Source: Lutjanus erythropterus
Lineage: Eukaryota > Chordata > Actinopteri > Lutjaniformes > Lutjanidae
DNA length: 64,000 nucleotides
Reading direction: 5' to 3'
NCBI GenBank assembly: GCA_020091685.1
Contig: CM034606.1
Location: 17,934,695-17,998,694, forward strand
Positions 10,842 to 25,098 of this stretch are shown one piece after another. The stretch's first letter is position 1. Each line of letters starts with the position of its first letter. The notes below the pieces were generated by a model. It saw only the letters and a list, made by a program, of their open reading frames with translations. It had not been told where the DNA came from and searched no databases. The position numbers were made by a program, and so were the translations under genes.

Positions 10842-13061
10842 CAACAGTCCTCACTTTCCTTGATTCTGTCTGTCTCCTGCACTCATGGTCTTGTTGCTGA
10901 GTAATCCTCTCAAAAAGCCCATATGAAAACTTCAGCAGACATAATCCTCAGTGAACTCTAAGTACCTGAATATGTTTGATTGTAAGAGAGGGAAAGCCGA
11001 TGGAAAAAAAAAAAAAATCAAACTGTGGTCTCCTGCCAGACATTTGGATTCAACTATAACATAATCCAGCAGCTGTCTGATGTAAATCTCTGGTCAGCGT
11101 GGTTTTAATTGCCATGACGACAAATCATTACTGAAGTAATTTTTTAGTACGCCAAAGGTATATCTTCCACAAATGCAAATGCAGGTATTTGCAGTGGTAC
11201 TCTCAAACATCACAGAGTCTTAAATCATTCTACAGTTAAATCAGATTTCATAGTCTTCACTGGAAGAAAAAAGTTTTCCATTACCATTTGTGTTAGTGAT
11301 AAACTTTTTCAACCTGGACCCTATCTTCCATTGTTTTTTTAATGGAGACAATTTTTGAAATCGGTCCAGTGTTGAGTCAGTGTGCTGCAGCTGGTAGCTG
11401 CAAAATGAGGTGCAAAGTAATCCTTATGAGCAATTGTGCACTGTCAGCGTACGTCCTTGTTTTCCCACTGACATGCTCAGGTTGTTATTCGAAGTTTCTG
11501 ACAGCATTATGGATGGGATTCCTACAGAGAAAGACCTTATTGTTAAAGAGTAAAATACATTTGTTTAACCAGAAACAGCTGATTTATTGCTCTCAGTTTC
11601 ACGGCCAATGGCTGCAGCAGTCTTACTCAATACTGGACTAGTTTCACGAATGATTACCATTATCACTTAGACACAAAAGCATGGGAAAATAGGGTCAAAG
11701 GTTTAAGATAGGATCCAGGCTGAGTCAGCCTTTAATGTAAATCTTATTTGATCTACTGTTGCTAGTCAATGATGTTTTTACAGCCGTGGAAAAAATCTAA
11801 ATAAAGACAGGAGGATGTTTTAATATTTTACTTTGATGTTAAGTTCATTTTATTCCAATTATTAATCGCGTACTGTTCTTTTAAACTCTGACAAAATATC
11901 TGTTTGACTGGCGGTTGATCATGTTCTCCTGCAGAGGTTTAGTTTAGGAAGTGGGGTCAAAGTAACTCTTCCGACCAGATGACGGTTCCATATGTCCATC
12001 AGTGTCTGGGGACTTTGATGTTCACGTCACGGAGGTTCTGGTGGAAGATTTGCATTGATTATGATGAAAATAATCTTCTCAAGACTCATGCATGTAGAAA
12101 ATTTAATCCTTATTTCAAGCGAACTTCAGAACATCTGAAAAGTCCAATCCAGAGTGTTTCCCTGCAGATGACTGAATTAGCTGGAATAAATGAGAATGAT
12201 GTTGATGACAGCAGGGGCTGGGTTTACCCACTGCACATGTGTCATTACTGCATAATTATGCAACGACCCGCTCCACTGACAGGCTGCCGTCAATTAATCT
12301 GCTTAGAAACTCCAACTGGGGGCTTCTACTGTATGTTGTAACCTCTGGTTGTTACCATCATTGTGCTGGTTGAACATCTACGTCGCTTGAACGGCACAGA
12401 CACACATAGAGTGGTGCAGAAAACATTGATTTTGCTTAAATAAAAGTAGCAGTCACATAAATACATGTAAAAGTCATGCATTAAAAAAAAATCAAGTATT
12501 AACATCAAAACATACATTAGATGAACATTAATGTATACATCACTTCAACAGGATCATTGGTAAAGGTGGGTCTGGTTAATTCTATCTTCTTTATATACTT
12601 TATATACTGCAGGGTAGCTTAATCTATAATAATATGTGTAATTTATTTGTTGATTATGTTTTGTATTAATAATCTGAAACTACAAAGTAGATTTCAAACA
12701 AATGTAGTTGAGTAAATAGTACAATATTTCCCTCATAGTGTATAAAGTAGCATAAAATGGATTTACTGAAGTACAAATACTTAGTAAGTATTAAATGTTT
12801 ATCTTCTACCACTGCACACATCAGTGTCATTTAAATTGTCACTGTGCATATTTTGAAGCATATCAGTTGTGCTTAATATATGTTAGATGTGTCCTGGTGC
12901 TTTTTTTTTTTACTATAAGGAGTTTAAAAAAGACAAGGAGTCCAGACAGTTTCAATCCTTTATTATTTAACCAAGAACTGCTGAATCTTTTGAAGTTATT
13001 ATTATTTTAATTTAACCACTCTGTGGAAGATCACTTTTCTTATAAACAGCAGATGGACTGA

Positions 13062-13109
13062 CAAAAAAAAAACCAAAAAAACAAAAAAACAAAAAAAACA
13101 AAAAAAAAA
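13062..13109 (+). repeat. A-rich AAAAAAC simple repeat
   Basis: Runs of 6-9 A separated by single or double C. Confidence 0.85.
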
Positions 13110-14996
13110 TCAAATGATTCTTTTCAAAAAGTGACCAAAATAAAATAAAATGAAATGAAATTTACAGAATTTCATGGGGACCAAATAACTAGACAAAATC
13201 TAAAACTACATTGTACAGTATAGGATAATTGTCATCTGGACTTATAACATCTGGATGTTCAACACTAACTAACCTTCAAGGATTTCAAGCTATTTATTCA
13301 TTTACAGGGAGTGTAATGTGTGAATGGGTCTGTTTGTGCTTTTATTATTTATATTATATATTATATAGACTGGATCTGTTAAAATATGTCATATGTTTAG
13401 TGTCCATCGTCTTTTTTGGGTCAACAGCTCTTAACGATGTACACACTCCACTTTGACCTCAGCATTAATCAGCGGTCTTGCATGTTGAAGACATTCGTTA
13501 TTTTCCTGTTTTATACTAAATCATAGAGCTACATTCAAACAATACCACAAAAGTGGACTATTTGGTTTTTGAAACCTACAGTTAGAATATTGATTATATG
13601 ATAACCAGTATGTTATTGTATATTGTTTAACACTGTGTTTAGACAATACATTTCAAAGAAATGTCACTGTTCATAGGTAAGGTTTGTGAAGAAACAAAAT
13701 CATATGCAAAAAACATATTTGTATTATCATAATTATGATACGCACAATTAAATAGATAAATTAAATAGCAAAGGGATTTCAAAAAACATCTAGATTTAAG
13801 TTTGAGACCTAATCTAATCAAGGAACATACCATTTAAATGCTGCTAAGTAGATTAAGTAATTACATTATTTTATTTAGATGCTATAAAGTGTTGCACAGA
13901 CATGTGTCTTTATTTCATGAGCAAATCTGGAGGCGAGAAGCATGTCCAGTTAATCTACAGCTGCAGACTAATCTCTAACTTGTCGTGGGGGCTGTGTATT
14001 GAAGAATGGTCCTCTTGTTTTGAGGATTAGTGCAGTTCAACTCTGGATACAGATTTCACTCACAATCTTACAGACAGAATGGTGAGATATCAGCGGCGTT
14101 CACACACTTTAACATGTCATTGACAGGCGCAATAAACAGAGAAGGATTCCCCTTTTGACTGTCAGAGAGGTCTCAAATGACATCAAGTTTTAGGTAATGT
14201 CTTTTAGCTGTTTTTTGTTTTAGTTGATATATGTTAGGGTCTGTCTTTGACCCGTTGATAGAGACAGGAAACTGCTGGGCTGACAGGGGGAAATTTTACA
14301 CTACAGACACACTAAAGGATGATTGACGGGGCTCAGATGGCTGCGTTTTGGCGACAGGGGTGCTAGCAAGTGGACAAGTTATTTATATCATGCTTTGGCT
14401 AAAAGAAAAGTAACTCTACATGGATGTTTGAGGTAAACAGGTAACATTCTTTAAAGGATTAAATGCTGATATTTCCTAAAATGTAGCTACATAATTTGGC
14501 TTGAAGCTCCTGACTTAACTTTTTTGTAGGACTTTTTTTTTAATGATTTGGACATGATGGTCTATTAACAAAAAGCATGTCTTAAAATGAACTCAAAATG
14601 AAAGTCATCCTCTACTTAAGTAGACAATAATCCTTACAGCCAAGCAAACCAGATAAATCCTGTGTTTGTTACAGAAGTAGCCAAGTCCAATGCTTTGTTG
14701 GATTTACAGTGTGGTACGATGAAATACTGCTGCACTTAGTAGTCTTTCCCAAGAGGAACTGTTTGGACATGTTCAATTTTTTACAGCATTTCACAAGGTT
14801 TTCTTTCCAATTCATATACAAAATACACCAGCAGAAACAAAGGACAACAAATCCAAGACAGATGTCTACTAGGGACAATGGCTACCACCGCTCAAGACAC
14901 AACACGTGCACGTATACACTCACAGACAGAGACATCTAAGTACCTTTGAGAGAAACCACCAGGACAGTAAGTGTGTGTAATTATTGCATGCTTAGT

Positions 14997-17900
14997 TTAT
15001 TTGGACTTGTTCTCAATTTGAGGCACATCAATCTTTTCCCCGGTGAGGAACTGCCAGATGCCTCCTCTGTAGTTCTCATTTCCCAAAGCGTACAGGAAGA
15101 CATTGAAGGTGGGAGAGGTCTTAGCCAGGATAGGAGCCATCTGCAGAGACAGGTGCAAGCACAGCAAGGTTGTTAATGCTCATAAGACGTCATAGAGCAC
15201 TGCAGGTTCTAATGTAAATGAACTAAAGGTTATTACAGTTATTAGGTTTGTTCAGCTAGTTAATTAAATCCCTGTTGTGTGTGGATTTTTAATTTGATTA
15301 TGGAAAAAATTGTGAAAATTGGAGTAGAGTTGTTTATGATGGCATAATAATGATGATAATACATTTTTTTCAAAATAATGAGAAATGATCTCAAAATGAT
15401 GACCTTGTATCACAAAATAATGAGAAAGGTACATAAGGTACATAATGACTTAATATATCAAAATAATGGCAAACCTTTTCAAAATAATGATTTATATCAA
15501 ATTATTATATGTCTTTCTTAAATACTTGATTCTGATTGGTCAATTACAACATTCTAAGGACTGTTGTTTCTATGTAGCAGAACATTGCTGTGAATGCATT
15601 TCTGATCATAGATTTTGGACGAGAAATAGAATAATTTGAAAAAGAAAAATCCATAAAATCATTTTAAAATTAATTTTTTTTGTGTAAAATGATTGATTTC
15701 TTTTGGTAAGCAACCACCATTTCTGGGTGATTCAAGACCTGTCCGCTTCATGTTGGGATCCTGCATCACCCTGATGGGGCTTATTTTGCAGTAGTGACCT
15801 GCTCACTGTACATTATCCCTTACATAATGACTTAGTACCTAAGTCATCATTCTGAGAAAGTTTTTCATTATAGTGACTTACAGGATTTTTTTCATCACAC
15901 TGGCAGAAATGGATTCTATATATTTGTTTAGAGAAAGCAGTATGATGTCTGCCACAGTGTCTTTATTGCTACAGTTGAAAATCTTCATGTTGTAAACATA
16001 AGGACTTTGATATGTAAGACATTTGACCATATATGTCTGCATGTCCAACATGTAACCAAAAGCAGATTTATATGAGCTCCCTTTTAATATCTACACATTA
16101 ATCTGTGGATGGGTTTTCTGTGCAGATATGTACTGGATGTCCTTACCATCCTAAGCTTTGGGGAGACCAGGTTGGCGTTCTCCACAGCGGCGTAGAAGGC
16201 CAGGACACCATAGGGGCCCCAGCAGAGCAGCATAGTCTTCAGTGGAGTGTTGGGGTTAAACTACAGAGGAGAGAGGATAGAGAGAAAGAGAGGCGGAGCA
16301 AGAGGGATAAACATGGAAAGGAATGAAAAGCGAAAAAAACAGAGAGAGGGAGAGAGGATCAGAACAAGAATGATTAGTCACTGATCAACCATACAGAGTG
16401 AAGGAGACTTGTGTCATGAGGTTTTTTTTTTCACTCAGGGGCCGGTCACACGACTGGGATCATGTCTGGGAGAAACAGTATCTGTTGAAATCATTCACAC
16501 TCAGCTAGAAAACTAAAACAGCTGGCGTGTGAAGAGTCAGGTTTCTGTAATCCAGGGGTCAAAGTAGACATTATTCTGAGTTTACACATACAGAGCCTGA
16601 CATATAGTTTCTCACCTTTTTCACCACTTAAAGATCCAGTGTGTAAGATTTACAGAGTTTTATAGGCAGAATATGGAAGAAATGGAGTATAATATTTATA
16701 AGTATTTTCTCATTAGTACATACATCTGAACATAAGAGTTGTGTTTTCATTACCTTAGAATGAGCTCTTACTATCTACAGAGGGCGTGGGTCCACTTTTC
16801 ACATGGGAGAGGTTAGTCTTCAAGTCATTTGCCAGAAAGGGCTTCCTAATGTGGTTTATGGTGTATTTTAACTCAAACCACGATCTTTTTCTAAACTGAG
16901 TAGTTTTGTTTCCTAAATCAACCAAACTGTGATAGGAAACAGAATAACAATAACATCCAGATTGAAAACAATAAGTCAACTAAGTTTATAAATAAGCTTT
17001 GCCACTCTTTATACTATGTCATATGGCCCTCCTAAAGCTTTACTGCCAGACAGCCATTTATGAGAGACAGCTGTCTGGACTTTCTGACAGACAGAGGTCT
17101 GCCTGCAAGGGCTTTCTGGCCAGAGAGAGCAAAGTTCTGAGGTCTAACTTTCTTCCCTGTGCATTTTGTTCTATAAAGTCCACCATGCTGCACTGCCATG
17201 TTTCTACAATAGCTCAAAATGAGCCAGCCACTGCTAATTGCCACTAAATCCTACACACTGGTCCTTTAAGTAGCTTTAAGGTTGGGAAACTTATTTTATG
17301 CTGTCTGACAGTTTCAAATATATTCTATATTAACTTATTTCAACTCTGCATTGAAGCAATATGATGTTTACACTAAGTGAAACACTGAAACCCTCAACTT
17401 CATGTTTCTATAGCTGCAGTTCCCATGAAATATAAATATTCTAGAGCAGTCTGAGACTGTGGGACTACCCTCAGACAAAGCTTGGAAAACCCTGACTTTA
17501 ATCTCTTTGCTTCACCCTATTCCAAAATATCCATGGCAAAATAATTATATTAATTGAGCCAAGAGATCGTAATGTTGCTGTTTTACATAACTCCAGACTA
17601 CACCAAATGAATAAAAGGTTCTTTCCAAAGGCATTTATTAATTTATGATTCTGGGTAAATTTCCCATAATACTGTTTCTCTGAACTATTTCCTTGACCAG
17701 ATCACACACATTTAGGTCATTCTGTGATTTCCTTTTGATAACTAATGTGATAACTAATGGTATATTTATCAGTTCAGTTCATTAAGCCTTCCCTGAAACT
17801 GCTTAGAACCGCCCTGGGGAGGCCCATGTCCCACTCTGAGGATGTCTCTTTTAAATGTCTTTGTGCATCATTTTCTCACACACTTCCCCCAGACTCAACC

Positions 17901-20900
17901 TGGTATATTTGGCATCTTTGGAAACTTTGGAATCCTTAATAAAATTTTAAATAAAGTAAAGTGGGTGTGAGCAAAATTTGGCTGCACAGCAGGAGTTTGT
18001 ACAGACTGATTGGGATTAATCCTGACCTGAAAAGCCAGTTAAGCATTTAAAGAAATTCAACTGGACAGTAGTATCCTTCCAGGTTTTTATGGCATGCATG
18101 TCATGTGTTCGACATGTTGGGTGGTGTATGACCACACATTACATCACAGAAGTTACATGATTGCATTGTTCTGGTGGAGCACTGGGTGTCTCTACTCTGC
18201 AGCCTTTCTGCTTGTAATGAAAGTGTCTCCAGCCAGCTCAGATGACTGTGAGTAATGGGCTTATGCAACATAAAGTGAGGCAACCTGATTCTGCCCCTGA
18301 GGAACTCCACTACTGAACTATTCACAGATACGCAGTCCTTTTCACCACCAGCTACTGTCCTCATTCCCAACTGAAGCGCCTGGACTTCCCCCTGTGGCAG
18401 TGACCTACATGTGTCACAGCCTGCGTGCTGCCCATTCACACTCTGTTTTGTTACTCTGAATAACGACCACGTGAGGAAGCTGTGTTACATGAGAAAGAGA
18501 CGAAATAGATGTCAATATGAGGGGGATTCCTCTGATTCCTTCCAACGGGTGACTTCAAAGCAGGAGGAATCTTTAAGTGGATTGCATATTTGTGAGGATT
18601 TGTGCATTAGGTGCTATGTGTCAGGGATTTCAGATGTGATTAAATTTGAGTTCGGAACAACTGAGGCTAAACGGACCATATTTGTCTCTGAGTTGATATG
18701 AAAACATAAAATTGCCATGCAAACTTGAAATGTGTACATCTACATAACCTCATACCTCTAACCCTGTGTTGTTGCAGATGATTTATTTATTTGTTTACTT
18801 ACCCTGGGGTTTCCGGTCTTCTTGAATTTCTGTGCAATGGACTGGTAAGAGGACATGACAACAAACACCTGGATGGCCATGTTGAAGATGCTCATGGGGA
18901 TCAAATAGGACACATAGTTTCTATGGAGAGAACAAATGTACAAAAGGCAGGTTATTATAGTTAAATAAAACTAAATTAAAAACTAAAACTAGGTGTTAAA
19001 AACATTTTAGTGAAAATAAAAGCTTACAAGGGATACAGAATGTAAAGTCATCTATATTTTTTGATAGCATTGTGAGGAGTGTTTGTGTGTAAACAGTACC
19101 TGTCTCCCTTGCTGTAGTCCAGAGTGCAGCAGGTCCTGAGGGGCTCGTAGTCGTACTCTCCCCATCCAATGAGGGGCATGGCGGACCAGAAGGCAGTGAA
19201 CAGCCAGACGAACACAGCCAGGGTGATGGCGCTGCTCCACTGCAGCTTCGTCCCTGACAAGAACAAGGTCGAAACATCCATCATTATCATTAATGTGTTG
19301 GGAGGTCTTGGAAAATTGTGTGAAAAAAAAAAGATAAACAAGAAGGCAATTCAGGCACTAAAAAAATAAGTGGTAGCAACAAGGAGGAAAAAATAAAAGG
19401 GCTTTTATTAGTGGCTGAACCAATTAAAATGCCAACATGTTTTGACCACTGCAGTTTTTTTTGTCAGGGTTTTAAACTGTGGCTGGGTTGCCTTCCTGTT
19501 TATCCATCACTTTTTCACACCTCCCACAGTATGATATGACTCCATGTTTTTCTCACCACACCAGAATAACAAGCTGCCTAATAAGCACAGAAAATAATGT
19601 GTGAACGCTGCAGGTCAGGCGTTGTGTCCCTTCCTCCTCACCTTGTATCCTGACATTAACAATGGCTAAAAATAGAATTTACTCAGTGTTGAAATAGCAC
19701 AAAAGAAAATGGTTTCTACACTCAAGTATTCAAGCCCTCTGGGTCGTGTCAGGGAGGGGTTCATTTTCTTATCTGATTATAACAACAGCTCTGTTTGTTG
19801 ATACACGTCAGAACTATCTGTGGTAACTTTAAATACAGCAGATCACTTGTTGACCAGCTGGTCTCCACAGAACAGCAGGAGGGCTTCAGTTCAGCTGGAG
19901 AACGGGAACAAAAACCTGTTAGTGTATGCGTGGATGTCGTGTGTGTGTGCTCTGTGGGGGAGGGAATACATTTAGTTGTAATTGTGTAATACCTACTGGG
20001 CTGAGGCGGGTGTTTACTAGAGATGTTCCACTGCCATTTCTTTTTTCTTCCTGATACCTGAACTTTGTGCATCGTTCAATACTGAGTACCAATCTGATAC
20101 CAGTGCATTACAAAAGTATATTATTATTTTTTTTAACAGTTGTATAGTATTAACCCCTGTATGGATGTGATATGATAACTATCATCTTTGTCTGTCTTGG
20201 CTCAGGTCAAACCATTTGTAAAATATACAAAGAACAAATGCCAGAGAACATGTCATTGGCATTCTGGGGAAAAAAATTACTGGTTTTAAGCAGCATCAGA
20301 GGCTGACACACTGTTAACTTACTGGTGCAGTACTGGTGGTATCGGTCCCAAGCAATGGCGGCGATGAAGTGGATGCTGGCAAGAGCTGTCATGAAGCCTT
20401 GGAAACCGTGAGTCTGGCATCCTTCTGAGCCATAAGGCCAGTACCTGGAGACAGAGGATGTGACCATGAATTCATTGATTTATTCTAGAACTGTGACAAT
20501 TAATCAATTAGTTGTCAACTATTAAATTAATCGCCAACTATTTTCATTACTGAGGAATTGATTTGACTAATTTTTAAGAAAAAAAGGTCACAGTTCTCTC
20601 ATTCCATGTGAATATTTTCTGTCTCTTTACTCCTCTATGACAGTAAACTGAATATCTTTGGGTTGTAGAGAAAACAGCACATTTGAGGACGTTACCTGGT
20701 GCTTTGGGACACAGTGATCCATATTTTTCACAATTTTCTGACATTTTATAACCAATTAACTAATTGATTAATCGTAATAACAATGAAAATTATAGTTGCA
20801 GCTATAATTTTCTCATCTAAAAAGTAAACATTAACAGGCTAGGACCAAACTGATGCAAATAAAACCTGCAATAAATTTACTTAATTCATGCAACGGATCT

Positions 20901-21779
20901 CTATTTAAAAGATAACTAATGACAATAATAGTAAATATAATCCATGGACTCATGAGGAGCAGCTCTCATTTCCTGATTACAGGCTGAAAATCCTCTATAG
21001 ATGTTGCTCTAGCAGCGTATTGACCGTTCCCCTTCCCTCTACAGCTTTGATTATTACTCAATATATCGATTATCGAGTCCATTATTCACCTCGAGGGCAG
21101 GTAGCCACCATTATTTGGAAATATTTGCTCACAACATTTGATTTGGTCACATATAATCAGAGCTGGGTATTATTCATTATGAAAAGGGGCGGTGGTTACA
21201 TCACTCACCTCAGGAAGCTGGAGAAAGCGGCGATGGTGGCGTTCATGGAGATGCCCATGTCAGCCAACGCTAAGCTGAACACTAGGAAATTGCTGGGGGT
21301 CCTCAGCTCCCTCACTTTGAGGAAAGCGACCACTGTCACCGCATTTAAAAAGAAGCCCAGCAGACCTTTGGGTGGAAGAGAAGTAAAAGAAAATCATGAA
21401 TGAATGCGTGAGGAGAGTCACTGCGCGCGGCGATGCTGATTGCGCCACATGCAGCTCGTTTCGAGATGTAAACATGCTTTTTTTTAACCGCATTTTTCTT
21501 TACACATTGTAGACAAAGGTTAATTTGCCAGATTAAAGAGAAAGCTGCAGCTCCTTCCTCTAACATTACAGGCTACTGTGTGACAGTGACCGGGTGGCTT
21601 CGGGTCCTGTCAGAGGTTAATGTTACGCGGCGGCTGCAGCCCTCGCAGCCTCGCGGCAGCACCATTTGGCTGAGTTCCAGCACAAAACGCAAACACTCAC
21701 CCTCCACCAGCAGACAAGATCCCAGGGAGAACACATCAAACTCGGAGAAGCCGTCCGGCAAAGGGTAAGACGAGACCAT
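14997..21779 (-). CDS. rgr: RGR opsin (RPE-retinal G-protein-coupled receptor), 7 exons
   Basis: Exons on the minus strand: 21779-21701, 21365-21209, 20444-20323, 19253-19100, 18920-18803, 16260-16147, 15140-14997. They sum to 888 nt, 295 aa plus stop, with matching phases and GT..AG borders throughout. RGR is a 7-TM opsin of RPE and Mueller glia that binds all-trans-retinal and photoisomerises it to the 11-cis form. Seen: MVSSYPLPDGFSEF start; the pair Cys88/Cys162 for the extracellular disulfide; His91; WDRY at 111-114; LIGWGEYDYEP in loop 2; and AKTSPTFNVFLYALGNE with the retinal-attachment Lys at 255, the same number as in human RGR. The NPxxY motif of other opsins is NVFLY here. The start is the first ATG in frame. 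A weak ATTAAA poly(A) signal lies at about 14539-14544. It is head-to-head with lrit1, as in human 10q23. Whether this is the rgra or rgrb copy is not decidable here. Confidence 0.97.
15371..15498. repeat. Degenerate CAAAATAATGA repeats in rgr intron 6
   Basis: The unit CAAAATAATGA(GAAA) occurs four to five times with irregular spacing in the intron between rgr exons 6 and 7. It looks like remains of a short tandem or dispersed repeat. Confidence 0.5.
16627..17270 (+). mobile_element. Non-autonomous DNA element with terminal inverted repeats, in rgr intron 5
   Basis: It begins CTTAAAGATCCAGTGTGTAA and ends with the near-perfect inverse (reverse complement of the end: CTTAAAGGACCAGTGTGTAG). 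This gives TIRs of about 26 bp around 644 bp with no transposase frame. Related sequence occurs at about 40455-40640 (plus) and 48940-49115 (minus), so it is a dispersed family. The short frames at 16755-17247 lie within it. Confidence 0.7.
20489..20810 (-). repeat. AT-rich dispersed repeat, family B, copy 1
   Basis: In rgr intron 2. It shares a block order with copies at about 24768-25098 and 52796-53145: ATTAATCAATTA-type ends, a stretch about GTCATAAAATG..TGTTTCCCAAAGC, then AATATTCAGTTTACTGTCA and AAGAAACCAGAAAATATTCACA. Non-coding. Confidence 0.55.
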
Positions 21780-22349
21780 CCTGAAGCCGATTTGACACAA
21801 CAAAGTGCAGCTGTCACACACTTTTCACTCCTCTCTGTCCGATCCTTTACGATGTGCCTCAATGTGACCGAAGGGAGCCCGCTTTTAAAGGGGCATTTCA
21901 CGTGAAAAGCATGCACTTTATTATGTAAAGCCCCCTGCTCTCTGTCGCCCCAATCCGTGCAGGAATGTCTTAATGAACATAACCACACAAACGCAAGCTT
22001 TAATGCGTATTTGCCCACCGCAACAGCAAAGCCCTCTCAATTAGTTACACAACAAGCCTTTGTGTGTCTGTGCGTCCCGGTGAGGATGCAGCCGCTGCTG
22101 ATGTCAAACGAGACGTTGGATGCAGCCCACTGCCCTGCGTCGCTTTAAGGAGACACAACAGGTGTCTGCAGAGCTCCAGCCTCGTGCCAATCAGAATTAC
22201 ACTGACATCTAGGAGGAGAACAAAACCCTAATCAAAAGATTACCTCTATTAATTAACAACAACAATTCCATTACAAGTTTTTGACTTTATAGCTATTGTC
22301 ATACATTAACAGGAATTAACATTACAGAACCTGAACAGTACACTTAGCA

Positions 22350-22660
22350 TAATTAGTGCATCAATTCTTGAGTTATGGCCAAAAACACTTTTTGTGGGAT
22401 CATGAAATCTAATCCGTTCATTCTTGAGTTCAAGTTGACATTTGTGTCAAATTTGAAGAAATTCCCTCCAAGCTTTCCAGAGATACTGCATTCACAAGTG
22501 TGTGATGCACTTCAGGTTACAGTGACCTTTGACCTTTGACCACCAAAATATAATTAGTTCATCCTTGAGTCCAAATGCTCATTTGTCTCATGTTTGAAGA
22601 AATTCCCTCAAAGCGTTCTTGAGATATTGTGTTTACAAGTATGGGATGAGTTCTGGTCAT
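22350..22660 (+). repeat. Dispersed repeat with internal duplication
   Basis: A unit of about 90 bp beginning TTCATTCTTGAGTTCAAGTT at about 22417 recurs as TTCATCCTTGAGTCCAAATG at about 22559. Both continue into TTTGAAGAAATTCCCTC and a TTGAGATAT-like end. Between them is GTGACCTTTGACCTTTGACC, a string typical of a very common teleost dispersed repeat. Confidence 0.6.
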
Positions 22661-24767
22661 GGCTGTCGTCGGTGTAGAGCCATAAAAAAATTTTTTTCAA
22701 AGGTTTTTCAAAAAAAGTCTGAATCACAGAGGTCCATCAGTATACAGTCATGAATGTGCACCAGGAAAATTAGGCTGATAAATCCAGTAGTATTCGAGAT
22801 TATCTGCAGACAAGCTCCAGGTTTGTTGATCACATGCACGCACAAACAAGCACATCCGCAAGTGATCACAAGATAAGAAAACCACCCTGAGGTTGGGTTT
22901 CACCTCATGTACATGCTCATATACAACAGATCAGTGGTTCTCAACTTCTTTGAGTTAATAACTGGTGTCCATCTCCTTTTAAAAACAAGCAGTCGTAGCT
23001 GGGGAGTCATGTGTTCCATCATACAAACATGTTTGACTTTTTCTATTTATTGAACAACTGGAGGATAAATATGGGGTGTACAACACTGTTGTGGTAAACA
23101 GATGATTGATTGATTGATTGATCAGTTGTTTAGTCCATAAAATGTCAGAAAAGGGTGAATAATGTTCATCGTGTCCCAAAGCCTAAGTGGACATCCTCTA
23201 ATGTCCATAACCCCATACCCCCCATAGTGAGGATTTTAGTCATTTCTGCAGCTCTTTTTATTACTAAAGTTAAATGTATGATGTAGTTCACTTCATTAAA
23301 GAATCCCTACCTGTTTGCTGATTAAGAACACAAGTGATTCTTGTGATTTTGAGTATAGTTGTGAGTGAGTTTAATAACCCTTTTTTTTTAAATAATCCTT
23401 TGTCTCATATGGCAGGTTTCTGTTTTTACTAGTGTCAAACTGGACACATCAGCATTTGTTTTGTTGTCTTTTTTTTGCAGCAAATAAAAGTTTTCTGGAC
23501 ACACTGATCTCAAGAGATTAATTTCAACCGTGCCATCTGCCTGAAATGATAGAGGACAAAAAAGAATTGCACTTTTGGAGCTGCAGACACAACATGTGTC
23601 ACAGAGGCTTGATTTAGTCTGAGGTTTCCTGTAGGATGACGGTGGAAATGTGTTGAACAATAAAAGCCTGTGTTCAAATTCATTGGTAGCTGATCAACAA
23701 GTGTGTAAATTACATGAAATCCAGCCATCATCCCCAGCCTACGATGGATTCGTCATGCTTAAGTTGCAACATCGTATGCAGATTTTCATGCCACAGGGCT
23801 CGAGGGGACACAAGCCTGACATTGTTTGGGCTGAGGTCTGTTTCAGTCACAAGATTATAAGATCAGGAATCTTGGGAAATATAGGTGAAAATGAAAAGGT
23901 GAAAAAGTGTTTAATCATATGGAAATATAAGTGGTCAAGATATAATATATATGTCTGTATTTTTTTTTATTTTAGGACACTTTTCTATGAAAACAAATGG
24001 CTTAATCTGTGTATTAATTTAAAAACTTGCTTACGAAATGGTTCATGCGTGCATAATAAGAAAACACTAAACGCTAAACTATATGTAGGATTATGTGGGA
24101 ACATGGCAAGACTCTGACAGTTTTCATCTTTCTTATGATGTTGAAGAGAACAAACAAACAACAACAAAGCCCTGTGTCCTGGGTTGACCTCAGCATGACC
24201 TTGAGTTTGCAGTTGTCACATTTCTGCTTTTTTTTCAAGATCAAATTCACTCAGAGTATTAAGAAATACTGAAACAAATACATATATACAAAACTAACAA
24301 CATTTGGATGTTTTTTAATGACTTTCTGGTGAAGGCAGTTGTACGTTTAAGCAAATTTTAATATGACAATATTGTGTAATACAGCACAGGCTCTTAAGTC
24401 TTTTTATTCTTATGTGACTTTAGTGGGTTTTTGCACACTAAGAATGACATTGCATTCAAATAAAGTCCAGTCTGCTGGTTCATACGATGTAAAAGGACGG
24501 CTTTATTGGCTTCAGTAAATGAGATTAAGTACTTGCAGGTCAATATGGAATGTTTAAGGTTTTCAGCACGAGGGAACGTGATTGCTCAACACATATAGAG
24601 CCTCAGTACAGACCTGCATGGTACTAAAACCACACATACTGAAAAACCTGTGACCTGAAGGCGTTTTAATTCCAAAGGTTAAAGAGTGAAATAAAAATAA
24701 AGTAAAGGTAAACTACTCAGGATGGAAGAAGGAAAACTTTAACACAACACACAGAGCTACAACTAAC

Positions 24768-25098
24768 AAGTACTTTGGCCTATGGACCATTCTGTCTATT
24801 TTGTCTTCATTAATTAATTGTTTGGTTCATAAAATGTCATAAAATGGTGAAAAATGTTGATCAGTGTTTCCCAAAGCCTAAAATGATGTCCTCAAATGTT
24901 TTGTTTTGCCCACAACCCAAAAATATTCAATTTACTGTCAGAGAGGAGTAAAGAAACCAGAAAATATTCACATTTGAGAGGCTGAAATGAGAATTTAGAC
25001 ATTTTTTTCTTGAAAAATAACAAAACAGTTAATCAATTATTAAAATACTTGGCAATTAATTTCATTGTTGACAGCTATTCATTACAGCTCTACAACAC
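24768..25098 (+). repeat. AT-rich dispersed repeat, family B, copy 2
   Basis: It contains ATAAAATGTCATAAAATGG, TGTTTCCCAAAGCC, ATATTCAATTTACTGTCAGAG and AAAGAAACCAGAAAATATTC in the same order as the copies at 20.5 and 52.8 kb, ending in a TTACAGCTCTAC-like terminus. Confidence 0.6.

Larger units (their letters stand above)
3985..14996. other. Long intergenic region between slc18a3 and rgr
   Basis: About 11 kb in which no exon-like coding stretch was recognised on either strand. The open frames present are short, have no recognisable domain, and several overlap repeats (for example 9501-9902 across an AT microsatellite). It holds a foldback element (about 5.9-6.44 kb), microsatellites (CT, GT, AT, TTTC, A-rich) and a CTCF-like motif near 4630, listed separately. 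Confidence 0.6.

Noticed and set aside
23650-24117. 155-aa plus-strand frame between rgr and lrit1
   Set aside because: AT-rich, no recognisable domain, no splice or promoter context. Not supported as a gene.
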